47,970 bases of DNA, from positions 5,020 to 52,989 of the forward strand of contig PAQA01000016.1 of NCBI GenBank assembly GCA_002709155.1. Reading direction: 5' to 3'. Position 1 is the stretch's first letter, and the number at the start of each line of letters is the position of its first letter. The translations under genes were made by a program, and so were the position numbers. The notes beneath the pieces were generated by a model. That model did not search any database. It was not told the DNA's origin and was given only the letters and a program-made list of their open reading frames with translations. Positions 29,770-39,049 of this stretch are shown here, piece by piece. The stretch is from Rhodospirillaceae bacterium (GTDB taxonomy: Bacteria; Pseudomonadota; Alphaproteobacteria; Thalassobaculales; Thalassobaculaceae).

Positions 29770-31164
29770 TCATAAGTATGGGTTTTTTCCTCCTCTCAAT
29801 GAAAACCTTATAGGAATTCCAGGTAAAGAGAACTCTTTTCGAAGGGAATTAACCAGATAACGGACATACGATGCTGGTAATGAGTCCGGAAGACTACAAA
29901 AGCAAAAAAATGAGGGTGGCCGCGTCTTGGCTTGTGTTATATATCTCAATTTAATGCGCCGCCCATTAGCAAGTGGCGGTGGATGCGCATCAACCGTATC
30001 AGAGAGCCACTTATTTAAATGAGAAGTTGAAATTCTTTGGTTCCATAAATGATAGGCAGCGAGAACAGAGTCGCATAGCTTATCCAACCCTTTAGATTGA
30101 AGAGCCGATACGGTAATGTACGGGATACTCTTAACCTGAGGAAGAGATTGTTGAATCCTTTCCCTCAGCAATTTCAGAGCATTATTGCGGTTTGAGACAA
30201 CGTCCCACTTGTTTAGTCCTAGGACTAGGGCGCGACCCTCTTCCACGACAAGTCTAGCTAAATTAAGGTCCTGACGCTCCAATAACATATTTGCATCAAC
30301 CAACAAAACCACGACATGAGCAAATCGTATGGCCCGCCAAGTGTCATCACCTGATGCTTTTTCTAAGCGTCCCTCTATTTTTGATTTCCTTCTCAAACCA
30401 GCTGTATCAAAAAGTTTTACGGGATGCCCCCCCCATGACCAATCTATTTCAACCGCGTCCCGAGTTATCCCCGCCTCTGGACCGGTTAACACTCTATTCT
30501 GACCAATTAATGCATTAATTAATGTTGACTTCCCAACATTGGGCCTTCCAACAATAGCTAATCTCAATATTCTAGGGGTTTCCGGATCAGCCCAAGTTTT
30601 TCCAGGGCTACTATTTTCATCAATTTCATGATCCCAGTCTTTTCCCATATCCTGTTCTTCATGACGATATTTTTTATCTAGGGCAGATAAGGCAGTATAT
30701 AATTCAGCCATTCCTTCACCATGTTCTGCTGATACAGCAATTGGTTCTCCTAAACCCAAACTGTACGACTCTATTAATCCAGGGTATGCTGCCCTACCTT
30801 CACATTTATTTGCTACTAGAATTATCTGGCTTTTAACGGTTCTAACCCACTGGGAAAAAAAGGAATCTAAAGGAGTAACACCAGCTCGAGCATCGATCAC
30901 AACCAGTACTACATCTGATTGTAAAACCGCAGTCTCAGTCTGCTGACGCATTCGACTTTCAAGTCTACCATCGGTAACATTCTCTAATCCTGCAGTATCA
31001 AATAGCACAAATTCTAAATCACTTATTTTACCAAGTCCCTCGCGTCGGTCTCTGGTTACCCCGGGCAAATCATCCACTAATGCTAGTTTTTTACCCACAA
31101 GTCTATTAAACAAGGTAGACTTTCCTACGTTCGGTCTACCGATAATCGTTACTGTGAGTGTCAT
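29770..31164 (-). CDS. der: Ribosome biogenesis GTPase Der
   Basis: Two G domains: IIGRPNVGKSTLFNRL...DLPGVTRDR and IVGRPNVGKSTLINAL...EAGITRDAVE; C-terminal KH-like region. Confidence 0.97.
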   Translation of the reverse strand: MTLTVTIIGRPNVGKSTLFNRLVGKKLALVDDLPGVTRDRREGLGKISDLEFVLFDTAGLENVTDGRLESRMRQQTETAVLQSDVVLVVIDARAGVTPLDSFFSQWVRTVKSQIILVANKCEGRAAYPGLIESYSLGLGEPIAVSAEHGEGMAELYTALSALDKKYRHEEQDMGKDWDHEIDENSSPGKTWADPETPRILRLAIVGRPNVGKSTLINALIGQNRVLTGPEAGITRDAVEIDWSWGGHPVKLFDTAGLRRKSKIEGRLEKASGDDTWRAIRFAHVVVLLVDANMLLERQDLNLARLVVEEGRALVLGLNKWDVVSNRNNALKLLRERIQQSLPQVKSIPYITVSALQSKGLDKLCDSVLAAYHLWNQRISTSHLNKWLSDTVDAHPPPLANGRRIKLRYITQAKTRPPSFFCFCSLPDSLPASYVRYLVNSLRKEFSLPGIPIRFSLRGGKNPYL

Positions 31165-31189
31165 TGATGAGTTACCTATCGAATTTAAG

Positions 31190-32533
31190 TTAGCGAAAGG
31201 CCGTCAAAACGCCAGAATCACTTAACACAAGAAGTGTTTGCCCTGCCACGATCGGAGAGATGTAAACGCTCCCAGATACATTCACTTTTCCCAAAATTGT
31301 TCCTTTATAGGGAGATAAAGAATAAATTTCGCCACGAGAGGATGCGAGAATTAACCGGTCTCCCACTATGATCGGCCCAACGTATTTAATTATCCCCTCT
31401 TTATCTTTCGGCGATTCAAACACAGGCAACTGGGTCACCCATTTAACTAATCCCGATTCTCGGACAAGACAAATTATCTGTCCGTCATTCGAAATAATGA
31501 AGATAAATTCTCCCGCAATCCAAGGGGTATTAGCTCCCGATATGGACCGTTCCCAAACTCTTCCTCCTGTTTTAAGCTCGGTAGCTAATAATCTTCCTGA
31601 ATTACTAATATTGAATACCAATCCACGATCAATTACAGGACTGCCATTGATATCAGCGATATGAGCAACACCATTCAGCCTATTATCAGCTCCCAGATGG
31701 TCGGCCCAAAAAACCCGGCCCGTCTGAGCTTTTAAACCAAAGACTTCACCAGAAGAATAACTGACAACAACAACATCACTCTTCACAGCCGGACTGCCTC
31801 CGCCTATCAAAGCCGCTGACTCAGAAGCGCCCGAATGCGTCCAAAGTCGCTTCCCTGTTTTGGCAGAGAATGAGAGTGTTTTATTATCTATAGTGACTAC
31901 ATATACTCTGCCTTCGACAACATTTGCCCCTCCTCGCAACGGGCTTTTTACCAAGGTTCTCCAAACCTCTGATCCATCCGAACTTTGAATACAAACTAAC
32001 TCTCCAGAACCCAACGTAACAAAAATAAATTTCGAGTCAGAGGCAATCGCCCCACTGTAAACCGAATTTTCAGTTGGTTTAAGATTTTGTTCCCAAATTG
32101 AGGATCCATCCGCCAAATTGAAAGCCGTAAGTATGCCCTTTGCATCCAAAACAAAAACTTTTCCATTTATTACTATAGGAGAAGCCAATAGGACCGAATC
32201 GTTTGATGATCCAACACCAGCTTTTACATCCCATATTTTTTGTGGAATATCCCCAAGTGAGAGATGCTGCATCGAATTAGTGGGATTTCCGCCTTGTTTA
32301 AGCCATGTTTTATTAACCCTGGGGTACGGTAAAACAATTTTGACGCTTTCTAATCCTTTATCAGCGCTCAAGTCACTTTTTAAATAATTGACCGATATAC
32401 GTTTACCTTGTAGCCGTTCCTCTGTTTCTTTTTCTCCTAAAAAGCCAGCACTGCAACCGGTGCTACTCACAACAAGCGCTATTACCATAAATTTTTTTAT
32501 ACGAGAGAATATATGCGTTATAGCAACAATCAT
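31190..32533 (-). CDS. bamB: PQQ-like beta-propeller lipoprotein (BamB-type)
   Basis: Lipobox VSSTGC; repeated PQQ-propeller motifs (G.V...d..G.iw....); gene order with der and a TPR protein. Confidence 0.85.
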   Translation of the reverse strand: MIVAITHIFSRIKKFMVIALVVSSTGCSAGFLGEKETEERLQGKRISVNYLKSDLSADKGLESVKIVLPYPRVNKTWLKQGGNPTNSMQHLSLGDIPQKIWDVKAGVGSSNDSVLLASPIVINGKVFVLDAKGILTAFNLADGSSIWEQNLKPTENSVYSGAIASDSKFIFVTLGSGELVCIQSSDGSEVWRTLVKSPLRGGANVVEGRVYVVTIDNKTLSFSAKTGKRLWTHSGASESAALIGGGSPAVKSDVVVVSYSSGEVFGLKAQTGRVFWADHLGADNRLNGVAHIADINGSPVIDRGLVFNISNSGRLLATELKTGGRVWERSISGANTPWIAGEFIFIISNDGQIICLVRESGLVKWVTQLPVFESPKDKEGIIKYVGPIIVGDRLILASSRGEIYSLSPYKGTILGKVNVSGSVYISPIVAGQTLLVLSDSGVLTAFR

Positions 32534-32550
32534 AGCTATTACAGCTCCGG

Positions 32551-33222
32551 TTACTGGAGGATTTTCAGAAATTCTGCTGCTCTAACACGCAGCCGCTCCG
32601 GCGCATTTTCGTCATCGACTAGCTCAGAGAAAATAGCCTTTGCTCCACTCTTGTTCCCAGTTTCAATCTCTTTAATTGCTTTTATCTCTCTCGCCAAAAA
32701 ACGCCAAGGGCTATCCGATGCTATTAATGTATCCAGATCAGCAGATGCATTTGAGTCAATTTGCTTCTCTACGCGAACAGCTGCGTACCGGAAGCTGGCC
32801 CATTCTTTGATTGACTGAGGATAGTTATCATTTTCGGCAATATCTTTGAAAGTGATTAAAGCTGCTTCGAAGTCATTTATCTTCATAGCGAAATTTGCTT
32901 TTTGCATTTGAGATAGCGCTGCATAACCTGGGGCTGTTCCTATCTCTTCTTCATTCAATTGATCAATTGCACCCTTGTAGTCTCCAGAGGCCGAACGCGT
33001 CAGTGCCGCCTCATAAGCAATTGAAGCCTTTTCACCATCATCAAGTTGCTTCTGTTGCCAAAATTTATATCCGCCAACGGAGATAATAATTATTACTGCT
33101 GCGGCAACTAAATATTTTCCGTACACTTTCCACAGTCTTGACGCTTTGTCTTGTCGTAACTCATCATCAATTTCTTGGAAAAGGTCTGCCACAGTATTCT
33201 CCGGTTCACTTCGGTCTGTCAT
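32551..33222 (-). CDS. YfgM-like TPR membrane protein
   Basis: N-terminal cytoplasmic tail plus single TM (YLVAAAVIIIISVGGYKFWQQ), TPR-like helices, upstream of bamB-der. Start placed at 33222. Confidence 0.78.
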   Translation of the reverse strand: MTDRSEPENTVADLFQEIDDELRQDKASRLWKVYGKYLVAAAVIIIISVGGYKFWQQKQLDDGEKASIAYEAALTRSASGDYKGAIDQLNEEEIGTAPGYAALSQMQKANFAMKINDFEAALITFKDIAENDNYPQSIKEWASFRYAAVRVEKQIDSNASADLDTLIASDSPWRFLAREIKAIKEIETGNKSGAKAIFSELVDDENAPERLRVRAAEFLKILQ

Positions 33223-33494
33223 TAACATCAACTAAGAGCGGCAGAGTAACCTCCACAACATTATAAATCAAACTAACAAACCGTTAAAAACTTTATAATT
33301 TTCGAGAATATATTCATTTCCTTTGAAAGGGTGTACAGTTAATTTTTTTTATTCTCAAATCTTATAATTTAAGTAATTTACTATTTTTATATTTTAGTTA
33401 AAAAAGTGTTAGTTATCACTAGCTGTACTTTTTACCAAACGGAATATTCTATGACATTGTGTAAATTATTAGAAGTTTTTTTGATTGCTTTAAA

Positions 33495-33836
33495 ATGGTA
33501 AACTTAATTTCTATTAATGCGACGAAGCAAACAAAAAGAAGCTTTTTAAGTTTTACTAAACTTGAATTGAATAGAATTTTATCAAACTATAGCAACGGCG
33601 TAATTAAGGGTTACTGGAAAGACTATGCCATAGATCAAACAGGGGATGTGTCGATTTTCTCTATCTATAGGAATAGCCAGGAACGTCCAACATACTGCTT
33701 AGAAAAAAAACGAAAGGGAACAAGTCAGGTATTGAATTTCACTCTTTGGCATGGGCCAAAAGTATTAGAAAATTCAACTTCTCTAGACAAAGTATTAAAA
33801 CGACTCAATACTTTACCAAAAATTATTAGGCGGTAG
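33495..33836 (+). CDS. DUF2794-type protein
   Basis: FTKLELNRILSNYSNGVIKGYWKDYAIDQTGDVSIFSIYRNSQERPTYCLEK resembles the DUF2794 core recalled from alphaproteobacteria. Confidence 0.75.
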   Translation: MVNLISINATKQTKRSFLSFTKLELNRILSNYSNGVIKGYWKDYAIDQTGDVSIFSIYRNSQERPTYCLEKKRKGTSQVLNFTLWHGPKVLENSTSLDKVLKRLNTLPKIIRR

Positions 33837-33925
33837 ATAGCTGGGCATTTCCTTACTCCTAGAAAATCCGCAAATTGGCACATACGTTGCAATGGTTTCC
33901 TCACTTAGTTGAGAAGGACTTCTAG

Positions 33926-34294
33926 ATGCAGTGTATTAATATTCAAAAATCCTCCGAATTTATCGACCGACGCGAGTATCAACGAAGTAGCTCGCCACTG
34001 ACGACCGTTATCGGGAATACGCCTTATGCCATTGAAAATTGGAGTTTTTCCGGGTTTAAGATAGCTAGTTATTATGGTATTTTGCAGCCGCCTCGGATCA
34101 CAAAACTAAAAATATTAGTTCCTACTGCTGGCCCCGGAGCATTATTTCAAACTTGGATAGAAACTGTGAGATATGAGTCATCCGATGTTTCATTGTCAGT
34201 GAAATTTAGATGTCTAGGTATATCTAATAAGAGAATACTTAATCGTTACTTTCAGGAGCATCTGGTATATACTAGCGCCGCTTATGGAGTCTGA
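33926..34294 (+). CDS. PilZ-like domain protein (putative c-di-GMP binder)
   Basis: RREYQR (contains RxxxR) followed by ENWSFSG (matches [D/N]xSxxG), the two PilZ ligand motifs in the correct order. Confidence 0.65.
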   Translation: MQCINIQKSSEFIDRREYQRSSSPLTTVIGNTPYAIENWSFSGFKIASYYGILQPPRITKLKILVPTAGPGALFQTWIETVRYESSDVSLSVKFRCLGISNKRILNRYFQEHLVYTSAAYGV

Positions 34295-34300
34295 TGAGAA

Positions 34301-34894
34301 ATGAATAGTTTAAGTGCGTTTGGGCAAGGTAACGAGAAAGGGCCTGATTTACAACATCGGGCGTCAAAAGCCTCCTCTCCAGTTAGAATAAGTGAGCTGA
34401 TTTTAGCGAAACCAACAATAGAAGACGATAAAAAGAAAGATACATCCCCTTTCCCCGATTTGAAAAAACGCCATGCAAAAGAAAGAGCTAAGGAAATAGT
34501 AGACCATCTGGAAGAATTGATACTTAATCCAGATCGGTTAGATGGAAAGACAGGAACAAGTTACAAAAGCTGGGCTAAAACTGCGCGGAAAGAAATCCGG
34601 GAAGCGATTCAAGAGGCTGAAAGTAGCGCCGCATTTCGGGAGTTAATATCAGCAAATCGAATAGGCGGCCTATGTATGCGTATTGGTTTTTTACTATTAG
34701 CCACCGTGTTCTCATTTGCTGCATTCTGGTACGGAATTTTGTTTATATGGCAAGAATACGGCGCAATCTGGGGAATCGGTGCTACCCTTTCCGCGGTAGG
34801 CTTATCAATTGCATTTACAACCGCGGGGTTGCTATTCGGTGGAGAGCGCAAAACAGAAGCGACGAATAAGGCAATTGATAAATACTCTGACTAA
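34301..34894 (+). CDS. Uncharacterised protein with charged N-terminal region and two C-terminal TM helices
   Basis: Starts 6 nt after the PilZ-like gene; TMs at MRIGFLLLATVFSFAAFWYGILFIW and GIGATLSAVGLSIAFTTAGLLFG. Confidence 0.6.
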   Translation: MNSLSAFGQGNEKGPDLQHRASKASSPVRISELILAKPTIEDDKKKDTSPFPDLKKRHAKERAKEIVDHLEELILNPDRLDGKTGTSYKSWAKTARKEIREAIQEAESSAAFRELISANRIGGLCMRIGFLLLATVFSFAAFWYGILFIWQEYGAIWGIGATLSAVGLSIAFTTAGLLFGGERKTEATNKAIDKYSD

Positions 34895-35095
34895 TAGATA
34901 CGCTAAAAGTTCACATTCATTGAAAATAAACGTTTCATTACCCCAAATTCGACTTACATCAATGCGGAGTATTGACGGTTAGTCTTTTGGCATTCACTAC
35001 AACTATTGCCTAGTCCATTATAGGCTCTCAATAAAGCCATCGTACTTTAAAAAATTGAACTTAACGTTTAAAGTTACCCAAAATGGGAGGAAGAA

Positions 35096-35305
35096 ATGAA
35101 CGAGTTGGAAATATCAAAGATCGAGAATTACCTGCGCAAAAAATTTAATAATCAATCGATAAAAATAGAAGCAAGGGAAAATAAAGACGATTCCGCCGAA
35201 GTTACGCTAGCAGATGAATTTATTGGTGTTTTATTCAAAGACGTCGATGAGGGCGAAACTTCCTATGATTTTCACATGTCAATCCTTGAAATGGATATTG
35301 GTTAG
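35096..35305 (+). CDS. DUF3126 family small protein
   Basis: 69 aa; IENYLRKKFNN...DDSAEVTLADEFIGVLFKDVDEGETSYDFHMSILEMDI fits DUF3126. GGGAGGAA RBS. Confidence 0.8.
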   Translation: MNELEISKIENYLRKKFNNQSIKIEARENKDDSAEVTLADEFIGVLFKDVDEGETSYDFHMSILEMDIG

Positions 35306-35338
35306 TCAACGTCACCCGCTGGGGCAACATTGACTAAC
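35301..35338. terminator. Hairpin between convergent DUF3126 gene and bioY
   Basis: GTTAGTCAA (35301-35309) / TTGACTAAC (35330-35338) with a possible inner stem of CCC/GGG. No U-tract. Confidence 0.4.
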
Positions 35339-35350
35339 AGCAATCGATAA

Positions 35351-35962
35351 TTATCGAAGCCTTTCTAATAATTTCCATGCCAATGGTATCGATAACGTGA
35401 CTATTACTATTTTTAGACAGTCTCCAAATACGAATGGCATTAAACCAAATTGAACGGCTTTTTCAAATCCAATAATGCTGGTTAACCAGGATAGCCCTAG
35501 CGCATAGATAATAAAGGTTCCGATGACAGCAAGTGCAGCACTTGTAATCCAGTTCTGTCCCATTCCCCGTTCCGTAAGAAAACCCAAAACCACCGCAGAC
35601 ACAAAAAATCCGGCTAAATAACCACCTGTTGGGCCAACCAAATATACAAACCCAACACCACCAGAGAATACAGGAGCGCCGAAAGCGCCCAATAATAAGT
35701 AGCTAAGGATCGTAGCGCCCCCCAAATGTAGGCCGTAGCTCATTCCTATCAACAACACAACCAGCGTCTGAAGTGTCATAGGAACAGGATAAAAAGGAAC
35801 TTTGAAATGAGCAGAGAGAGACAATATAGCAACGCCAAGAACTAAAAACATCAACTTTCCAATTACTGAAACTTGTTGCTCTGTTCCAGAGGAACTAGTT
35901 CTTAATAACATTGCCTTCATAAGAGTTTGACTTTTCGTATCGACAGACCAACCACTTTGCAT
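35351..35962 (-). CDS. bioY: BioY-type biotin transporter S component
   Basis: LSAHFKVPFYPVPMTLQTLVVLLIGMSYG...GAFGAPVFSGGVGFVYLVGPTGGYLAGF. Start may be internal (M18). Confidence 0.92.
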   Translation of the reverse strand: MQSGWSVDTKSQTLMKAMLLRTSSSGTEQQVSVIGKLMFLVLGVAILSLSAHFKVPFYPVPMTLQTLVVLLIGMSYGLHLGGATILSYLLLGAFGAPVFSGGVGFVYLVGPTGGYLAGFFVSAVVLGFLTERGMGQNWITSAALAVIGTFIIYALGLSWLTSIIGFEKAVQFGLMPFVFGDCLKIVIVTLSIPLAWKLLERLR

Positions 35963-36206
35963 AATTTGAATTCCTTAATAATAAACAACACCTGTTACTC
36001 GAATTCTTACAGTCTATGACATGGTTTGTCGAAAGATAAGTATTTTTATCGATATTCTTTATTCTGAGATCGCAATTACGCATTCACACTGATTTTGAGG
36101 CATCATTACTTCATGTTCCTCAGCACTTTGTATTGAATATTGCACCAAGTCTGAGCATTTTTGAGTCAAAGCATTGCTGTCGCCCTTAACCAAATAGTAT
36201 CGTAAA

Positions 36207-36233
36207 GTGTATTTAGTTTTTAACTAAATACAC
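36207..36233. repeat. 12-bp perfect inverted repeat with 3-nt spacer
   Basis: GTGTATTTAGTT (36207-36218) ttt AACTAAATACAC (36222-36233), directly downstream (minus strand) of the GFA pseudogene. Confidence 0.7.
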
Positions 36234-36255
36234 CTTTAACATGTCTCGGAATCCC

Positions 36256-36507
36256 TTAAATACGAATACCACAATCAGAGCAGAAATAAGCTGTTACCCG
36301 ATTACCCACATCAGAAATTCTCTCGAACTTCTTCAGCTCTCCCGCTACTTAAACGCCATTCTTTTTAACCAAGTGAGTCATTCCAAACGCACTACCTGAC
36401 TGTCTTTGACACTTCTTGTAATTGAATGCATACAGCCGTTTTGGTACACCAGTTAAATCATACTGTACTTCGCCACATTGGCATCCGCCCGTGTAACTCT
36501 TTTGCAT
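36256..36507 (-). pseudogene. Degraded GFA (glutathione-dependent formaldehyde-activating enzyme/CENP-V-type) gene
   Basis: MQKSYTGGCQCGEVQYDLTGVPKRLYAFNYKKCQRQSGSAFGMTHLVKKNGV*VAGELKKFERISDVGNRVTAYFCSDCGIRI*. In-frame TAA at 36349-36351 and 36256-36258; the frame and family motifs continue after the first stop. Confidence 0.8.
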
Positions 36508-36647
36508 ACGCTCATTTCCTTGCATAGTTGCAAAATACAAATTATTTTATTCAAGGGTGATTCTTGGGTAATTCTAAAAACCATGATTTATATATCTTAT
36601 CTTTCACTCAACAAAGTTCTTCAGCAAACACAGGAAAGGTTTGGTTC

Positions 36648-37628
36648 ATGAATTCAGCTGGGGATCCCAACGTAAAGACTATTATTGATGACAAACGCTA
36701 CACTGTTGCCGCATTTTATCAATTTGTGAGTTTAAATAACATTCAACATCTCCAGACAAAATTAAAAGAATTATGTAAAAAATACGAGATTTTTGGCACC
36801 ATATTATTAGCTAAAGAGGGTATTAATGGGACGGTATCTGGCAACCCGAGCTCGGTAAATTCGCTATTTAAATGGTTTAACCACCAACCCAGTTTTCACA
36901 AGATCCAAGTGAAATATAGTAACTCGAGAAGTTTAGCCTTTAATCGATTGAAAGTAAGAATTAAAAAAGAAATAATTACGATGGGTGAGACAGACATAGA
37001 TCCCAACAATGTTGTTGGCACTTATATCAAACCAGAAAATTGGAACGATTTCATAAACGATCCCGAAACGTTAATAATCGATACTCGAAATGAATATGAA
37101 ATTGCAATTGGGACATTCAAAAATTCTATCAACCCCCAAACTCAATCATTTCGCGAATTCCCAGATTGGGTGAAAACTGAGCTAGATACACTTCCCCATA
37201 ATAAACGCCCCAAAAACATTGCTATGTTTTGTACGGGGGGAATCCGATGCGAAAAAGCCACGTCATACCTTGTAAAAAAAGGATATCACAATGTTTTTCA
37301 TCTAGAGGGCGGAATTTTGAGGTATCTTGAAACCATACCTGAAAAAGACAGCACGTGGCTTGGGGACTGTTTTGTATTTGATCAGAGGGTTTCTGTGGAG
37401 CATGGACTGACACCTGGAAAATATAAAATGTGTCATGCCTGCCGTCTCCCATTAACCCCAGAGGATCTGAAGTCGAAGAAATATCAACCTGGCATAAGTT
37501 GTCCCAAATGCTTTGGTTCACACACTCCCGAACAACAGAAACGTTTTAAAGAAAGACAACATCAAGTTGAATTAGCAAGAAAACGAGGCGTCACACATAT
37601 TGGAACAATACCAGGAAAACGCCCATGA
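36648..37628 (+). CDS. trhO: tRNA uridine hydroxylase / rhodanese-related sulfurtransferase (TrhO/YceA)
   Basis: AFYQFVSLNN, GTILLAKEGINGTVSG, MFCTGGIRCEKATSYL, C-terminal Cys-rich MCHACRLPLTPED...GISCPKCFG. Start placed at 36648 after AGGAAAGG. Confidence 0.93.
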   Translation: MNSAGDPNVKTIIDDKRYTVAAFYQFVSLNNIQHLQTKLKELCKKYEIFGTILLAKEGINGTVSGNPSSVNSLFKWFNHQPSFHKIQVKYSNSRSLAFNRLKVRIKKEIITMGETDIDPNNVVGTYIKPENWNDFINDPETLIIDTRNEYEIAIGTFKNSINPQTQSFREFPDWVKTELDTLPHNKRPKNIAMFCTGGIRCEKATSYLVKKGYHNVFHLEGGILRYLETIPEKDSTWLGDCFVFDQRVSVEHGLTPGKYKMCHACRLPLTPEDLKSKKYQPGISCPKCFGSHTPEQQKRFKERQHQVELARKRGVTHIGTIPGKRP

Positions 37629-38296
37629 ATTTAAAAAAACCTATGAGTGAATCAGAAAGAAAATTTCCTGTGCTGTATAGTTTTAGAAGGTGCCCTTATG
37701 CGATGCGTGCCCGCCTTGCTATAAGCGAAAGTAATACTTTGGTTGAATTGAGAGAAGTTTTATTACGAGATAAACCTAATCATATGCTTTTATTATCTCC
37801 TAAAGGGACTGTACCCGTATTGTGGCTATGCGATGGCACAGTCATAGATGAGAGTTTTGAAATTATGAAGTGGGCATATTCGACGCATCTGTCAGATGAC
37901 TGTTCAAAAAAAGTAAATCATGGAGATTTAATTGCTCTTGTAGATAGTAAATTTAAGTATCATCTCGATCGTTATAAATACTCCTCTCGTTTCGAAAATA
38001 TTGATGCTAACCACCATAGAGATTGCGCCTTAAATATTCTGTATAAAGTCGAAGACGTTTTGGACATTGGGTGGCTCAACGGCGTAACGCCTGGGTTTTC
38101 CGATTTTGCTATCCTACCCTTTATCCGGCAGTATCGAATCGCCGATATAACCTGGTTCGATAGTTGCGCTGATATCCCAAAGGTAAAATATTGGCTTAAT
38201 GAATTTCTTAATTGGGATGGCTTTAAAAATATCATGAAAAAGTATCCCCAATGGCAAGAAGGTCAGGAAGGAATTCAATTTGGCTTTGAGAATTAA
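37625..38296 (+). CDS. Glutathione S-transferase family protein
   Basis: YSFRRCPYAMRARLAISESN, PKGTVPVLWLCDGTVIDESFEIMKWA. ATGA overlap with trhO. Confidence 0.85.
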   Translation: MNLKKPMSESERKFPVLYSFRRCPYAMRARLAISESNTLVELREVLLRDKPNHMLLLSPKGTVPVLWLCDGTVIDESFEIMKWAYSTHLSDDCSKKVNHGDLIALVDSKFKYHLDRYKYSSRFENIDANHHRDCALNILYKVEDVLDIGWLNGVTPGFSDFAILPFIRQYRIADITWFDSCADIPKVKYWLNEFLNWDGFKNIMKKYPQWQEGQEGIQFGFEN

Positions 38297-38333
38297 CTTT
38301 GAGTGAGATAGCTCGGATAGCAATAACAAATCA

Positions 38334-38957
38334 TTAATTAAACCAGCCGCCAGCGATAAGCATACCGAATGCTAATGAAAACATTATTACGGCAATCATA
38401 ATATCTAGTATTTTCCAAGTTATCTGATTTTTCATTTTTGGTGCTAAAAGCCTTGCTCCATACGCAAGAGAGAAGAAAAAAACAAAACTTGCTAACGCAG
38501 CCCCGATAGCGAAAAGTACTCTCTCATGAGGCAGGAATTTCATAGACATTGTGCCAATCAATACAACTGTATCTAGATAAACATGAGGATTACCAAACGT
38601 AAAAAGAGCTGCTGTCGATAAAACAGAAAGTAAAGATTTTTCTGCCTGCACGTCATCTGGAATTAGCCGGTTTTGCCTAAATGCTGATCGCAAATGTATC
38701 ACTCCATACACCATCAACCAGACTGCAGCTGCACCAAAAACCCAAAACGAATACGCTTTTATTAAATCGCCAACAAACCAGGAAATCCCACTGACGCCCA
38801 GTGCAATTAAAATGGCATCGGACAACGAGCAAAATAAAGCAACGGCGAAAAAATGTTGGTGCAATAGACCTTGACGTAGAACGAAGGCATTTTGAGCACC
38901 AATGGCTAAAATCAAGGAAAAACCAATCGCTAGCCCAGTAAAAAATGCTTCCATCAA
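38334..38957 (-). CDS. LysE/ArgO family amino-acid exporter
   Basis: GLAIGFSLILAIGAQNAFVLRQGLLHQH, FGNPHVYLDTVVLIG. Confidence 0.92.
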   Translation of the reverse strand: MMEAFFTGLAIGFSLILAIGAQNAFVLRQGLLHQHFFAVALFCSLSDAILIALGVSGISWFVGDLIKAYSFWVFGAAAVWLMVYGVIHLRSAFRQNRLIPDDVQAEKSLLSVLSTAALFTFGNPHVYLDTVVLIGTMSMKFLPHERVLFAIGAALASFVFFFSLAYGARLLAPKMKNQITWKILDIMIAVIMFSLAFGMLIAGGWFN

Positions 38958-39049
38958 ATGGCGGCTATCCTTTATTGATTCTTTTACTGAATAAATGAAC
39001 CATCTGTTGATTGAACGGAGTAAGTTAACTCCTCGACAATAAATTCTTT

